A stretch of DNA of 64,000 nt from NCBI GenBank assembly GCA_031286615.1, contig JAITUA010000013.1, positions 124,001 to 188,000 on the forward strand, given 5' to 3'. This document shows positions 40,047 through 49,718 of the stretch, piece by piece (positions within the stretch are counted from its first letter, which is position 1; every line of letters begins with the position of its first letter). Under the pieces are notes generated by a model that ran no database searches, had not been told where the DNA came from, and saw only the letters and a program-made list of their open reading frames with translations. Position numbers and translations under genes: made by a program. This stretch comes from Chryseobacterium sp. (GTDB lineage: Bacteria > Bacteroidota > Bacteroidia > Flavobacteriales > Weeksellaceae).

Positions 40047-42199
40047 TACTTCACAATCTGGAAATCAAGCTGCTTCTGAATCAGATTGGCTTTTACCACT
40101 TTGATCTGAACTTCATCTCCTAACTGATATTTGTTTCCATGTCTTATTCCGTATACTGCATGACTTTTTGCATCATACATATATGAATCGTCTACAAGGT
40201 CTCTTAGTTTGATCAGACCTTCTGCACCGTTTTCAGGAATTTCAACCCAGAAACCAAATTCTGCCACTCCGGAAATGACACCTCTGAAAGTTTCTCCCAG
40301 GTGTTTTTCCATGAATTTCACCTGCATAAATTTGATAGAATCTCTTTCTGCATCAGCTGCCAGCCTTTCCATGGCACTGCAGTGTTTTGCTTTTTCTTCA
40401 AGTTCTCCTCTGTTTGGAGATTTTCCTCCATCCAGGTAATGCTGAAGAAGACGGTGTGCAAGCAAATCCGGATAACGACGGATAGGAGAGGTAAAGTGGC
40501 TATAATACTCAAAACCTAAACCATAATGGCCAATGGGTTCAGTAGAGTATACCGCTTTGCTCATACTTCTCATCGCAAGCGTTTCGATCATGTTTTCTTC
40601 ACCTTTTCCTTTTACATCATGAAGAAGTTTATTCAAAGATGCTGCAACCTTTTTGGTATTGGCAAGATCCATTTTGTATCCGAAAGTAGCAACGAAGTCT
40701 CTCAACGATTCCAGTTTCGCAGGATCCGGATCATCGTGAACCCTGTAAATAAATGTGTTATTTGTGATCTCACCCTTTCTGCTAAGAGATACATATTCGG
40801 ATACTTTTTTATTGGCTAAAAGCATGAATTCTTCAATCAGGTGATTGGAATCCTTACTTATTTTAAAGTAAACTCCAACAGGTTCATTATTTTCATCAAG
40901 ATTGAATCTTACTTCACTTCTGTCAAAAGTAATAGCTCCTTTTCTGATACGTTCATGACGCATAATTTTTGCTAACTTATCAAGAGTATTGATTTCTTCT
41001 GCCAGGTCTCCCTGTCCGCTTTCAATACGCTCCTGTGCCTCTTCATAGGTAAATCTTCTGTCTGAATGAATAACGGTTCTTCCAAACCATTGTCTATGAA
41101 TTTCTGCCTCGTCGTTCAGTTCAAAAACTGCAGAAAAAGTATATTTATCTTCGTGAGGACGAAGGGAACATACGTCATTACTCAAAACTTCCGGCAGCAT
41201 CGGAACAACTCTGTCAACAAGGTATACTGAAGTTGCTCTTTTATACGCTTCATCATCAAGAATAGTTCCCGGAACTACATAATGAGATACATCTGCAATA
41301 TGAACACCAATTTCCCAGTTTCCGTTTTCCAGCTTTCTAATGGATAAAGCGTCATCGAAATCCTTCGCATCTTTAGGGTCAATCGTAAATGTACAGATAT
41401 TACGCATATCCCAACGTTTTGCAGCTTCTTCGTCTGTGATACTTCTGTCTATTTTATCTGCATCTGCTTCTACTTCGGGTGGAAACTCGTAAGGCAGACC
41501 ATATTCCGCAAGAATAGAGTGGATCTCTGTTTCATGTTCTCCCGGAGCTCCCAGCACCTGAATAATTTCTCCTTCAGGATTTTTATCTCCCGGTCTCCAT
41601 TCTGTCATTTTTACAATAACCTTGTCACCATCTTCAGCATCGCTGAATTTTCCTTTCGGAATAAAGATATCTGTGTTGATTGATTTTTTATCACAAACCA
41701 CAAAGCCAAATTCCTTATAAGCAACCTTCTGAAATGTTCCTACAAATTCAGTTCTGGTACGCTCCAAAACTTCCAAAACAGATCCTTCCAGCTTCTTTCC
41801 CTTATAATGATAAGTTATAATAAGAACCTTATCTCCCTGCAAGGCATCCTTCACATTTTTGGCATGAATGAAGACATCGTCTTCCAAACCTTCCACACTT
41901 ACATAAGCATTTCCACTCTGATTGAAGTCAATAGTTCCGGTAAGTGTTCCTGCTATTTTCAGGTTCACTATATATTTTCCTTTTTCCACTTCTTTGATCT
42001 TTTCAGATCCCTGAAGTTTGTGCAGTGCCTGGATAACAAGTTCTCTTTGTCTTGGATTTTTATAATCTATTCCGTCGGCGATTTGCTTATAATTATAAAT
42101 TTTGGATGGATTCGTATTCATAAAACGGAGGATCAGTCTTCCGATCTCCATCATTTTTAAATCATTTTTATGACTTATATATTTTCTTTTTTTTGGCAT
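40046..42199 (-). CDS. rnr: Ribonuclease R
   Basis: A 717-aa 3'-5' exoribonuclease. It has the N-terminal winged helix (about 15-70), cold-shock domains, the RNB catalytic domain with TIDPKDAKDFDDALS holding the metal Asp cluster, RRYPDLLAHRLLQHYL, and a C-terminal S1 domain (GVISGVAEFGFWVEI). It degrades structured RNA and takes part in trans-translation quality control. Confidence 0.97.
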   Translation of the reverse strand: MPKKRKYISHKNDLKMMEIGRLILRFMNTNPSKIYNYKQIADGIDYKNPRQRELVIQALHKLQGSEKIKEVEKGKYIVNLKIAGTLTGTIDFNQSGNAYVSVEGLEDDVFIHAKNVKDALQGDKVLIITYHYKGKKLEGSVLEVLERTRTEFVGTFQKVAYKEFGFVVCDKKSINTDIFIPKGKFSDAEDGDKVIVKMTEWRPGDKNPEGEIIQVLGAPGEHETEIHSILAEYGLPYEFPPEVEADADKIDRSITDEEAAKRWDMRNICTFTIDPKDAKDFDDALSIRKLENGNWEIGVHIADVSHYVVPGTILDDEAYKRATSVYLVDRVVPMLPEVLSNDVCSLRPHEDKYTFSAVFELNDEAEIHRQWFGRTVIHSDRRFTYEEAQERIESGQGDLAEEINTLDKLAKIMRHERIRKGAITFDRSEVRFNLDENNEPVGVYFKISKDSNHLIEEFMLLANKKVSEYVSLSRKGEITNNTFIYRVHDDPDPAKLESLRDFVATFGYKMDLANTKKVAASLNKLLHDVKGKGEENMIETLAMRSMSKAVYSTEPIGHYGLGFEYYSHFTSPIRRYPDLLAHRLLQHYLDGGKSPNRGELEEKAKHCSAMERLAADAERDSIKFMQVKFMEKHLGETFRGVISGVAEFGFWVEIPENGAEGLIKLRDLVDDSYMYDAKSHAVYGIRHGNKYQLGDEVQIKVVKANLIQKQLDFQIVK

Positions 42200-42499
42200 T
42201 TTAATTTTCTTTTAAATGTTCTGGTCTTAGCTTTAAATAAAACCTTTTTCTAAATCTTCCTCGTTCATTCCTTATATAAGGTTATTCAATTTCATCATTA
42301 GATTCTTTCCGTACATCATCAGAAATTATCTTTCAGTTTACTTAGAACGGGAGCTTTAGTTTTGTATAAATTTAATACAATTCTTGAGAAGAAAAGAGAA
42401 AAACCTTCTATTAAATATGTTTCAAATATAAGAAAGGCTTTGGAGAATAATAGAGTGTAATTTCTATTGGACACTGCAAATGTACGAATAAAAAATAAA
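42200..42499. other. Leader region of rnr
   Basis: About 300 bases without a credible gene; an 86-aa minus-strand frame here runs into rpiB and is rejected. Two -7-like elements on the minus strand, TATATTTG (42430-42423) and TACATTTG (42484-42477), could start rnr transcripts with long leaders. Nothing else seen. Confidence 0.35.
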
Positions 42500-42529
42500 T
42501 AAGGCTTGTAATACGATTTACAAGCCTTA
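42500..42529 (-). terminator. Terminator of rpiB
   Basis: TAAGGCTTGTAA / TTACAAGCCTTA perfect 12-bp stem with a 6-base loop, followed on the minus strand by a T-rich stretch. Seven bases after the rpiB stop. Confidence 0.82.
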
Positions 42530-42535
42530 GTATAT

Positions 42536-42970
42536 TTAGCAAACTGCAATTTTATCAACTCTGTTCTGGTGTCTTCCACCTTCGAAGTCTGTTGAAAGAA
42601 ATTTATCTACAATCTCAATCGCCAGTTCCTTTGATATAAATCTTGCCGGCATTGAAATCATGTTGGCATCATTATGCTGTCTTGCCAGTGTTGCAATCTC
42701 CGGCATCCAGCAAAGTGCGCATCTTATTTTCTGATGTTTGTTCGCAGTGATCTGAACCCCGTTTCCGCTTCCACAGATCAGAATTCCCAGCTCATTCTCT
42801 CCGTTTTCCACAGAGGTTGCAGCAGGGTGTACAAAGTCCGGATAATCCACACTGTTTGTGGAAAACGTTCCAAAATCCTGAACTTCAAACTTTTCTGAAA
42901 GATAGTTCTTAACAATCTCCTTATATTCATAGCCTGCATGGTCCGCTGCAATAGCAATTTTTCTTTTCAT
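42536..42970 (-). CDS. rpiB: Ribose 5-phosphate isomerase B
   Basis: A 144-aa LacAB/RpiB protein. MKRKIAIAADHAGYEYKE is the family N-terminus. The catalytic Cys lies in GILICGSGNGVQITANK, and HNDANMISMPARF holds the phosphate-binding residues. It interconverts ribose-5-P and ribulose-5-P in the pentose phosphate pathway. A -7-like TACCTTTG at 43016-43009 lies about 40 bases upstream. Confidence 0.95.
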   Translation of the reverse strand: MKRKIAIAADHAGYEYKEIVKNYLSEKFEVQDFGTFSTNSVDYPDFVHPAATSVENGENELGILICGSGNGVQITANKHQKIRCALCWMPEIATLARQHNDANMISMPARFISKELAIEIVDKFLSTDFEGGRHQNRVDKIAVC

Positions 42971-43019
42971 AATACTCTTATTAAGCTTTATTAGATTCTA
43001 TTTCCTTACAAAGGTAAGA

Positions 43020-43470
43020 ATAATAACAATTCGTGTTAGTAAACCCTGAGTTAATTGTTAAAAGGTATGTTAATAACTGTGGAAAACTTTTATCAACTTT
43101 CTATTTTTAAAGATCAATTTATTTCGTAATAGAAAACCTTTCCGCAATTTTTTACCACAACTTTCCAGATGTTTTCTTCAGCTATCCCCAGAATTTTCCA
43201 TAATAAAATAACTAATAATTGATTCATATCAAAGTTACCAACATTTGTTAATAACTATGTGAAATAGCGGGTTTACAAGGATTTATATTGTGAGTTAAAT
43301 ATGAATTGAATAAAAGTTGAGTGTTACCAACTTTTAGCTTAAAACTTATCCCCGAAACTAACAACACTCAACAACAACTACATTATTCTTTTTTTAAAAG
43401 AGAAAAAATTGTTGATTAATGGGTGATTGGGTTCGGGGAAAGTTTTTGAAAACTTTTATTTTAATCAATC
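43020..43470. other. AT-rich gene-less region with DnaA-box-like motifs, candidate origin
   Basis: Between divergent rpiB and pgk, no gene. It holds TGTGGAAAA (43078-43086, one mismatch from TGTGGATAA), TTATCCCCG (43346-43354), CTATCCCCA near 43183, and two copies of TGTTAATAACT (about 43069 and 43248), both followed by TGTG or ATGTG and AAA. Two parS sites lie 4-6 kb away. An origin is a reasonable hypothesis, not shown. Confidence 0.35.
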
Positions 43471-43472
43471 TG

Positions 43473-43499
43473 TTGAAAAAGTTTAAAACCTTACATTTG
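43473..43499 (+). promoter_or_regulatory. Promoter of pgk
   Basis: TTG (43473-43475), 16 bases, TACATTTG (43492-43499). Spacing is a little short. It gives a leader of roughly 105 bases. Confidence 0.42.
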
Positions 43500-43613
43500 T
43501 GAAACAAAAATTCAATGAAATTTATGAAATGATCTTTGCTGCATTCACGGAAAATGGAAACCGGGATCTGGCCAAAGGAGTTTCATTCGACTCAGAAAAA
43601 AATAAATCTACGT

Positions 43614-44804
43614 ATGAAAACAATCAATGATTTCAATTTTAAAGATAAGAAGGCTCTGGTAAGAGTGGACTTCAATGTTCCTCAGGACGATCAGCTGAAG
43701 GTGACAGACAATACGAGAATTGTTGCTGTGAAACCAACAGTGGAGAAGATCCTTAATGATGGTGGTTCTGTCATCTTAATTACACACCTTGGCAGACCTA
43801 AGGGAGAGGTTAAGGATGAATTTTCTCTTAAACATATTCTTGGCGAGGTTTCTGCTGTTCTTGGACAGGAAGTAAAGTTTGTTGATGAATGTATTGGGGA
43901 GAAAGCAGAGCAGGCTGCTGCAGAACTGAAGCCAGGAGAGATCTTATTACTTGAAAATGTACGTTTTCATAATGAAGAAGAGAAAGGAGACGCAGATTTT
44001 GCCGAGAAACTTTCTAAGCTAGGTGATGCTTATGTAAACGATGCATTCGGTACTGCACACAGAGCTCATGCCTCTACAGCTGTGATTGCTCAATATTTCC
44101 CATCAACTAAATATTTCGGTTTACTGATGGCTAACGAGCTTCAGGCTATTGATAAAGTATTAAAAAGTGGTGAGAGACCTGTTACGGCTATCTTGGGAGG
44201 TTCTAAGGTTTCAACTAAAATTACCATTATAGAAAATATCCTTCCTGCAGTAGACAATCTGATCATTGGTGGAGGAATGGCATTTACGTTTATTAAGGCT
44301 CTTGGAGGAAAAATTGGTAGTTCTTTAGTAGAAGAAGACAAACTTCCTTTAGCTTTAGAGATTTTAGGGAAAGCAAAAGAACATAAAGTGAAAGTATATC
44401 TTCCTTCTGATGCAATTATCGCTGAAAGTTTTAGTAATGATGTGGAAAGAAAGGAAGCTGATATCTATGCAATTCCTGAAGGATGGATGGGACTTGATGC
44501 GGGTCATAAATCAAGAGATCAGTTCAATGATGTATTATTAAATTCAAGAACTATTCTTTGGAATGGGCCAATTGGTGTTTTCGAAATGTCAAATTTTGCA
44601 GGTGGTACTGTTGCCTTGGGTGAGAGTATTGCTGAAGCAACAAGATTAGGAGCTTTCTCTTTAGTTGGAGGAGGAGACAGTGTTGCATTCGTTAAGCAAT
44701 TCGGATATGCTGATCAGGTAAGTTATGTTTCTACCGGTGGTGGAGCTATGCTCGAAAGTCTTGAAGGACTTGAGTTACCTGGTGTAGCTGCGATCAACAA
44801 TTAA
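43614..44804 (+). CDS. pgk: Phosphoglycerate kinase
   Basis: 396 aa from ATG 43614 ([23 protein letters not shown]), which is the family start; an earlier in-frame ATG at 43536 adds unrelated residues. Motifs: [13 protein letters not shown], the substrate-binding [14 protein letters not shown], the hinge GGSKVSTKI, and the nucleotide loop GGGDSVAF. Glycolytic ATP formation, cytosol. Own promoter and strong terminator. Confidence 0.97.
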   Translation: MKTINDFNFKDKKALVRVDFNVPQDDQLKVTDNTRIVAVKPTVEKILNDGGSVILITHLGRPKGEVKDEFSLKHILGEVSAVLGQEVKFVDECIGEKAEQAAAELKPGEILLLENVRFHNEEEKGDADFAEKLSKLGDAYVNDAFGTAHRAHASTAVIAQYFPSTKYFGLLMANELQAIDKVLKSGERPVTAILGGSKVSTKITIIENILPAVDNLIIGGGMAFTFIKALGGKIGSSLVEEDKLPLALEILGKAKEHKVKVYLPSDAIIAESFSNDVERKEADIYAIPEGWMGLDAGHKSRDQFNDVLLNSRTILWNGPIGVFEMSNFAGGTVALGESIAEATRLGAFSLVGGGDSVAFVKQFGYADQVSYVSTGGGAMLESLEGLELPGVAAINN

Positions 44805-44827
44805 TTTAAAAAAATGAAGATATTTTT

Positions 44828-44860
44828 AAAGCCTGCTAATTATATTAGCAGGCTTTTTTT
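44828..44860 (+). terminator. Terminator of pgk
   Basis: AAAGCCTGCTAAT / ATTAGCAGGCTTT 13-bp perfect stem with a 3-base loop, then a T run. 23 bases after the pgk stop. Confidence 0.9.
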
Positions 44861-45782
44861 CTTCCTGAATGTGTAGGAAATTCCTTTATTGATCGGACTT
44901 TTCTTAGTATTTTAGATATAACCTGTGGTTATATTGTGTTGGGTTGAATTCGCTTTCAGTTACTTAGATTCTTTGATAAATAGCGTGCCTTTTTTTTCTT
45001 TTAAAATTGGGTAATTAGAATGAATTTTTTCTTGTTTTTATAACTAGATCTTTGTGATAATCGGCAATGAATTTTGATATGAATCTATACTTTTTATGAG
45101 ATCATGATCTGTCTTTTTTTATTAATTATTATATTAATTTGACAGAATTTAGGCTCATAAATGAAATGGTGTAAAATGAAATTTCTGAAAGCTATAAGAT
45201 TTTTCTGATAGTTATTCTTGACCAATAATCAGTATTTTTTTGAATTGAATCCCTAGTTTATCTGAACTTTTAAATTCTTTGGGAATTTATATTTGTATGA
45301 GACTTTTCCTGTATTTTTTTGAGCTTTAAGAACAATTTTTTATATAGTGTAGCTTTATTTTATGTAAAATTTTAATATCTATTTATTTCACATATTGGTG
45401 ATAGCATTGTAATTTGTTGATTTTTAATATTTAAACTATATTTTTAAAATAAATTATATGCTATTTTTGATTTATAATATAGCTTAAAATTAGAAATTAT
45501 TCATTCAGCACTATAAAATGGATGATGTAGTCAATTTTCAAAGAATAATTTTAAGAAGTCTTTAGAATGGATTCGATTTATTTTTTTGGTGGAATCAATA
45601 ATTTGTCTTGATACTATTTTATATAGCAGCAAATTATTTTTGAAACATATTTTCTCAACAAGAAAGTTTTTAAACTTTTTACTTTATTAAAACTTTTAGC
45701 CTCATTATTTTTTTTAATATAAATTAGTCTAATGAAATTTCTTTAAAAAATTATTTTTAAATTTTATAGAAAAGATAAAATA

Positions 45783-45794
45783 GAGTAGGGGAGT
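45783..45794. repeat. G-rich 12-mer, copy 1
   Basis: GAGTAGGGGAGT in otherwise AT-rich DNA; an identical copy lies 378 bases away at 46161. Confidence 0.6.
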
Positions 45795-46160
45795 TTCATA
45801 GTTTTAAGTTTTCTTTTTGATCGAGTAAGTTTTTTTTTTGGTTAATGCGATTTTAGATTTAACCAGGAAGACAATTACTAAGAGTCTTTATTTTTTTATT
45901 TTCCCCATAACCTTCTGAAAATCGACCTCTATAAATATCATTAAAATCGAAAAACTAAATTTTTTCGAACATTTGTATATTGGACAATTTTTAGTCGAAA
46001 TTTGAGTAGTTTTCTGTCGAAATTAAATTTTAAAATCCATATTTTTTGTTTTTGACCAATTTTGTTCATAAACTTGAAAAATGAGTAAATGATTAAAGCT
46101 ATACTTTAAACTGTATGAATAAGAAAGAATTCTTAATTTTCTTTTTCATGAGCTGAAATG

Positions 46161-46172
46161 GAGTAGGGGAGT
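46161..46172. repeat. G-rich 12-mer, copy 2
   Basis: Second GAGTAGGGGAGT, in the same orientation; both copies are preceded by AAAT and one variable base. Confidence 0.6.
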
Positions 46173-46255
46173 ATTTATTTAAAAAATTAGAGGAATCTTA
46201 AATTTTATAGTTTTCCATTTTCAGAAATTTTTTAAATTACTTTAATTAAAAAAAT

Positions 46256-46286
46256 AAAACTCAGGCGAAAAAATCCTGAGTTTTTT
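46256..46286. terminator. Terminator downstream of the methyltransferase gene
   Basis: AAAACTCAGG / CCTGAGTTTT stem with a 9-base loop, T run on the plus strand and A/T-rich on the other. 60 bases after the minus-strand stop at 46346. Confidence 0.65.
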
Positions 46287-46345
46287 GTTTTAAAAGCTGA
46301 AAACGCTGAAAAATGACCTTTAGAAACAGGTCAAAAATCCATTTT

Positions 46346-47167
46346 CTATCTTTTTTCGATAATGTATATCAAACTTGAAAATTCGTTTGAAAAAAGGGCT
46401 TTTACGTTCGAAATCGTTCCATAGATCATTGCTTTTATCCAAAATAGGGGTGATTTCTTGTATTTTTCGCTTAACATAGAGATGTAATAAGAGTCCAGCA
46501 CCAAAGGTTTGATTTTTCTCATTTTCCAGTCTGGCTTTTTTGAAATCAGATTTTCCATGCCATTTTTTGAAAAATGATAGATGTGTCTTGGTACATCATA
46601 AGCTGCCCAATATTCTTTATAATGTTTTGCGTCATAAGAAGTAGGATTGGGGACAGCGATAATAAGAATTCCTTTTTCTTTTAATTTCCCATGAAAAGCT
46701 TCCAGCATTTCATCCTGGTTCTCGATATGTTCAAATACATGCCATAGTGTAATAGCATCTAAGCTGTTTTCTTCAATTGTATTAATCGTATCCAATATAG
46801 AGGCCTTGGTTATTTTTCCTTTTGCTGCTTTTCTTGCATCAGCGTCGGGTTCAAAACCAAAAGTCTCAAAATCATTTTCTATGAATTTTACAAATTCTCC
46901 AGCACCGCATCCATAATCAAGTACTCTTGATCCTTTTTTTATTCTGTCTATTAATACATTTTTTTTGTACTGAAGATTGAAAGATTGAAGGAACTTGTAA
47001 AGCTTTTCTTTTAGACTTCCGGAATCCTGATGATGAGAAATGTAATCTTCACTTTCATAATATCTGGAAATATTGGATGGGATAGGGGTGGTTTTGAATA
47101 CCCCTTTGGTTTCTGTCTCTTTAATTTCAAAAATTTCCTGTGAAAGAAAATGATCTTTTATTTTCAT
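46346..47167 (-). CDS. Class I SAM-dependent methyltransferase
   Basis: A 273-aa protein. The SAM motif is VLDYGCGAGEFVKFIE (about 88-103), then GFEPD, the post-motif ITLWHVFEHIENQ, and GILIIAVPNPTSYDAKHY. The UbiG/methyltransferase-23 type with a C-terminal helical hairpin that may touch membranes (LFWIKAMIYGTISNV). Substrate unknown. It lies next to the parS site downstream of mnmG. Confidence 0.88.
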   Translation of the reverse strand: MKIKDHFLSQEIFEIKETETKGVFKTTPIPSNISRYYESEDYISHHQDSGSLKEKLYKFLQSFNLQYKKNVLIDRIKKGSRVLDYGCGAGEFVKFIENDFETFGFEPDADARKAAKGKITKASILDTINTIEENSLDAITLWHVFEHIENQDEMLEAFHGKLKEKGILIIAVPNPTSYDAKHYKEYWAAYDVPRHIYHFSKNGMENLISKKPDWKMRKIKPLVLDSYYISMLSEKYKKSPLFWIKAMIYGTISNVKALFSNEFSSLIYIIEKR

Positions 47168-47258
47168 TGAAATCGTTATCTTTTGTATTGTAAAAAAAAT
47201 TAAGATATCCAGAGCCTTCTATAGCTCATAAATACCTTAATTTTTTGTTTTATTTTTA

Positions 47259-47276
47259 ATGTTTCACGTGAAACAT
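47259..47276. other. parS site 1 (ParB-binding palindrome)
   Basis: ATGTTTCACGTGAAACAT, a perfect 18-bp palindrome containing the known parS sequence TGTTTCACGTGAAACA without mismatch. It lies 7 bases from the mnmG stop codon. ParB nucleates here for chromosome segregation; parS sites usually cluster near the origin. Confidence 0.92.
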
Positions 47277-47283
47277 ATCTTTA

Positions 47284-49146
47284 TTAACGTCCTAAATAGA
47301 CTAGTAAAACGTTGATATCGGCTGGAGAAACCCCGCTTATTCTTCCTGCTTGTGCAATAGTCTTCGGACGCACGTTTGACATCTTCTGTTTTGCTTCTGC
47401 AGAAAGGCTGGAAAGCTTCGTATAATCAAAATCCTCAGGAATTTTAATGTTTTCCAGACGATTCAGCTTAGCTACATTCTCTTTTTCTTTTTCAATATAT
47501 CCTTTATATTTTATATTGATCTCTGCCTGTTCTCTTACTTCGTCATTATATTGGCTTGAAACTTCTTTAATGAAATCAATTTCATCCAATTTTTCTAATG
47601 TCATATGAGGTCTGGTAAGAATTTGTGCAGCTCTGTATGCCTGATCTACCGGATTACTTTCTATGGATTCAAGAACTGGGTTGATAATACCTGGTTTTAA
47701 AGAAGTTTCGCGAAGAAACTCTTCAAGTGATTGGCTTTCAGATACTTTTGTTTCCATTTTTCTTAATCTGTCCTCTTTTGCCAATCCTAACTGGTAAGCT
47801 TTTTCTGTTAACCTGATATCTGCATTATCTTGTCTTAAAAGAAGTCTGTATTCGGCACGTGAAGTAAACATTCTGTAAGGTTCTTCGGTACCTTTTGTGA
47901 TAAGATCATCTATTAAGACTCCGATATACGCTTCATCCCTATTTAGAATGAAATCACCTTTTTCATGAACTTTATTGTGAGCATTAATACCTGCAATTAA
48001 TCCTTGGCCAGCTGCTTCTTCATATCCTGTAGTTCCGTTAATCTGTCCTGCGAAATATAAATTGTCAATTAATTTTGTTTCCAGGGTGTGTTTTAATTGG
48101 GTAGGAGGGAAGTAGTCATATTCAATGGCATAACCGGGACGGAAAACTTTTACGTTTTCAAATCCTGGAATTTGTTTCATTGCTTTGATCTGTACATCTT
48201 CGGGAAGGGAAGAACTGAATCCGTTTACATAGATCTCTACAGTTTTCCATCCTTCGGGTTCTACGAAAAGCTGGTGTCTGTTTCTTTCTGCGAAACGGTT
48301 AATCTTATCTTCGATACTTGGACAGTATCTTGGGCCTAAGCTTTGAATGGTACCATTGAACATTGGGCTTCTGTCAAAACCTTCTCTTAAAATATCGTGT
48401 ACTGTTTCGTTAGTATATACAATATGACAGCTTAATTGTTTTGTTAATTTCGGAGTATCAAGATAGCTGAATTTTTGAGGATTTTCATCTCCTTTTTGTT
48501 CTTCCATTTTTGAATAATCCAAACTTCTTCCGTCAACTCTTGGTGGAGTACCGGTCTTCATTCTTCCTGCTTCAAATCCTAAAGTGACCAATTGTTCTGT
48601 AATTCCAAATGCTCTTGGTTCACCCATTCTTCCTCCTCCTAATTGTTTATCACCAACGTGAATTAAACCATTAAGAAAAGTTCCGTTTGTAAGAACTACG
48701 GATTTTGCTTTGATCTCAATTCCTAAAGAAGTAACCACTCCGGTTACTTTATTATTTTCAACAATCAGTTGTTTTACCATATCCTGAAAGAAATCAAGAT
48801 TGGGAGTATTCTCTAATGCTAATCGCCATTCTTCGGCAAAAAGCATTCTATCATTTTGGGTTCTCGGAGACCACATCGCAGGACCTTTTGAAAGATTCAG
48901 CATTTTGAATTGGATAGCAGATTTGTCTGCTACAATTCCGGAATATCCTCCCATTGCATCAATCTCTCTTACGATCTGTCCTTTTGCGATTCCGCCCATT
49001 GCCGGGTTGCAACTCATCTGTCCGATGGTCTGCATATTCATTGTAACGAGTAGTGTTTTCGAACCGAGGTTGGCTGCTGCTGCTGCTGCTTCACAACCTG
49101 CGTGTCCGGCACCTACTACTATTACATCATATATTTCTGAAATCAT
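47284..49146 (-). CDS. mnmG: tRNA uridine-5-carboxymethylaminomethyl modification enzyme MnmG (GidA)
   Basis: A 620-aa FAD protein, partner of MnmE in making cmnm5U34 of tRNA. GAGHAGCEAAAAAANLG (FAD motif), CNPAMGGIAKGQIVREIDAMGG, the GTPPRVDGRSLDYSKMEEQKGD region, and the C-terminal GRISGVSPADINVLLVYL are as expected, and length is normal. The gene is bracketed by two perfect parS sites. Confidence 0.97.
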   Translation of the reverse strand: MISEIYDVIVVGAGHAGCEAAAAAANLGSKTLLVTMNMQTIGQMSCNPAMGGIAKGQIVREIDAMGGYSGIVADKSAIQFKMLNLSKGPAMWSPRTQNDRMLFAEEWRLALENTPNLDFFQDMVKQLIVENNKVTGVVTSLGIEIKAKSVVLTNGTFLNGLIHVGDKQLGGGRMGEPRAFGITEQLVTLGFEAGRMKTGTPPRVDGRSLDYSKMEEQKGDENPQKFSYLDTPKLTKQLSCHIVYTNETVHDILREGFDRSPMFNGTIQSLGPRYCPSIEDKINRFAERNRHQLFVEPEGWKTVEIYVNGFSSSLPEDVQIKAMKQIPGFENVKVFRPGYAIEYDYFPPTQLKHTLETKLIDNLYFAGQINGTTGYEEAAGQGLIAGINAHNKVHEKGDFILNRDEAYIGVLIDDLITKGTEEPYRMFTSRAEYRLLLRQDNADIRLTEKAYQLGLAKEDRLRKMETKVSESQSLEEFLRETSLKPGIINPVLESIESNPVDQAYRAAQILTRPHMTLEKLDEIDFIKEVSSQYNDEVREQAEINIKYKGYIEKEKENVAKLNRLENIKIPEDFDYTKLSSLSAEAKQKMSNVRPKTIAQAGRISGVSPADINVLLVYLGR

Positions 49147-49190
49147 TTTTATCTCGCTTGTTTTAAGCTTTAAACCTTATCTTTATAACC

Positions 49191-49210
49191 AATGTTTCAC
49201 GTGAAACATT
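49191..49210. other. parS site 2 (ParB-binding palindrome)
   Basis: AATGTTTCACGTGAAACATT, a perfect 20-bp palindrome with the full parS core (49193-49208), 45 bases upstream of the mnmG start. The two cores lie 1,933 bases apart. Confidence 0.92.
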
Positions 49211-49293
49211 TTTGAAGAATGCACTCTAGGTAAAGTTATATTGTTACTAGAATTGAGTACTTTAGATATGGGACTTTAAGTGATTGTTCAATT

Positions 49294-49713
49294 TCAAATC
49301 TTTAAATCCCTGTATTTGGCCAAGTACAAATCTTCCATTCTCCGCATCTCTTTTTCTTCCTCTTCCGTCTTGTCTTTATAGCCTGCGAGGTGTAAAATAC
49401 CGTGGGCTAAAACCCTTCTTAATTCTTCTTCATAATCTCGGGAAAGGGTAGAGGCGTTATCAGAAATGCGCTGCAAAGATACGAAAATCTCAGCGCTTAT
49501 TGTCTTGCCTTTTACATAATCAAAAGTGATGATATCTGTATAATAATCATGCTGCAAATAATCCTGATTGATCTTAAGAAGATATTCATCATCACAGAAA
49601 ATGTAATTGATTTCTCCTAGCTTTTTTCCTTCTGAAAGAATAAGATCTTCCAGCCATTTTTTGTAATCTGTACTTACCGACTCTGGTAAGTTTTCGTAAA
49701 AGAACTGTATCAT
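49294..49713 (-). CDS. ybeY: Endoribonuclease YbeY (rRNA maturation factor)
   Basis: A 139-aa zinc protein for 16S rRNA 3' processing and ribosome quality control. The core motif is VLAHGILHLAGYKDKT. The usual HGxLHLxGyDH is changed at the last ligand (YKDKT), which I recall as normal for Bacteroidota. The N-terminal part (YIFCDDEYLLKINQDYLQHDYYTDIITFDY) matches. Next to the patatin gene with a 5-base gap. Confidence 0.94.
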   Translation of the reverse strand: MIQFFYENLPESVSTDYKKWLEDLILSEGKKLGEINYIFCDDEYLLKINQDYLQHDYYTDIITFDYVKGKTISAEIFVSLQRISDNASTLSRDYEEELRRVLAHGILHLAGYKDKTEEEEKEMRRMEDLYLAKYRDLKI

Positions 49714-49718
49714 TTTTT

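Larger units (their letters stand above)
44861..46255. other. 1.4-kb AT-rich gene-less region
   Basis: No open frame with coding character on either strand; very AT-rich with long T and A tracts. Notable items are two copies of GAGTAGGGGAGT (45783-45794, 46161-46172) and two of GTCGAAATT (45994, 46016). Possible origin-related or degraded DNA; no RNA gene recognised. Confidence 0.6.

Noticed and set aside
42319-42579. An 86-aa minus-strand frame next to rpiB
   Set aside because: It overlaps the rpiB 3' end and terminator and has low-complexity Phe/Tyr/Lys composition.
46360-46380. ATAATGTATATCAAAC as a dif-like site
   Set aside because: It lies within the methyltransferase coding end and has only one arm similar to dif.
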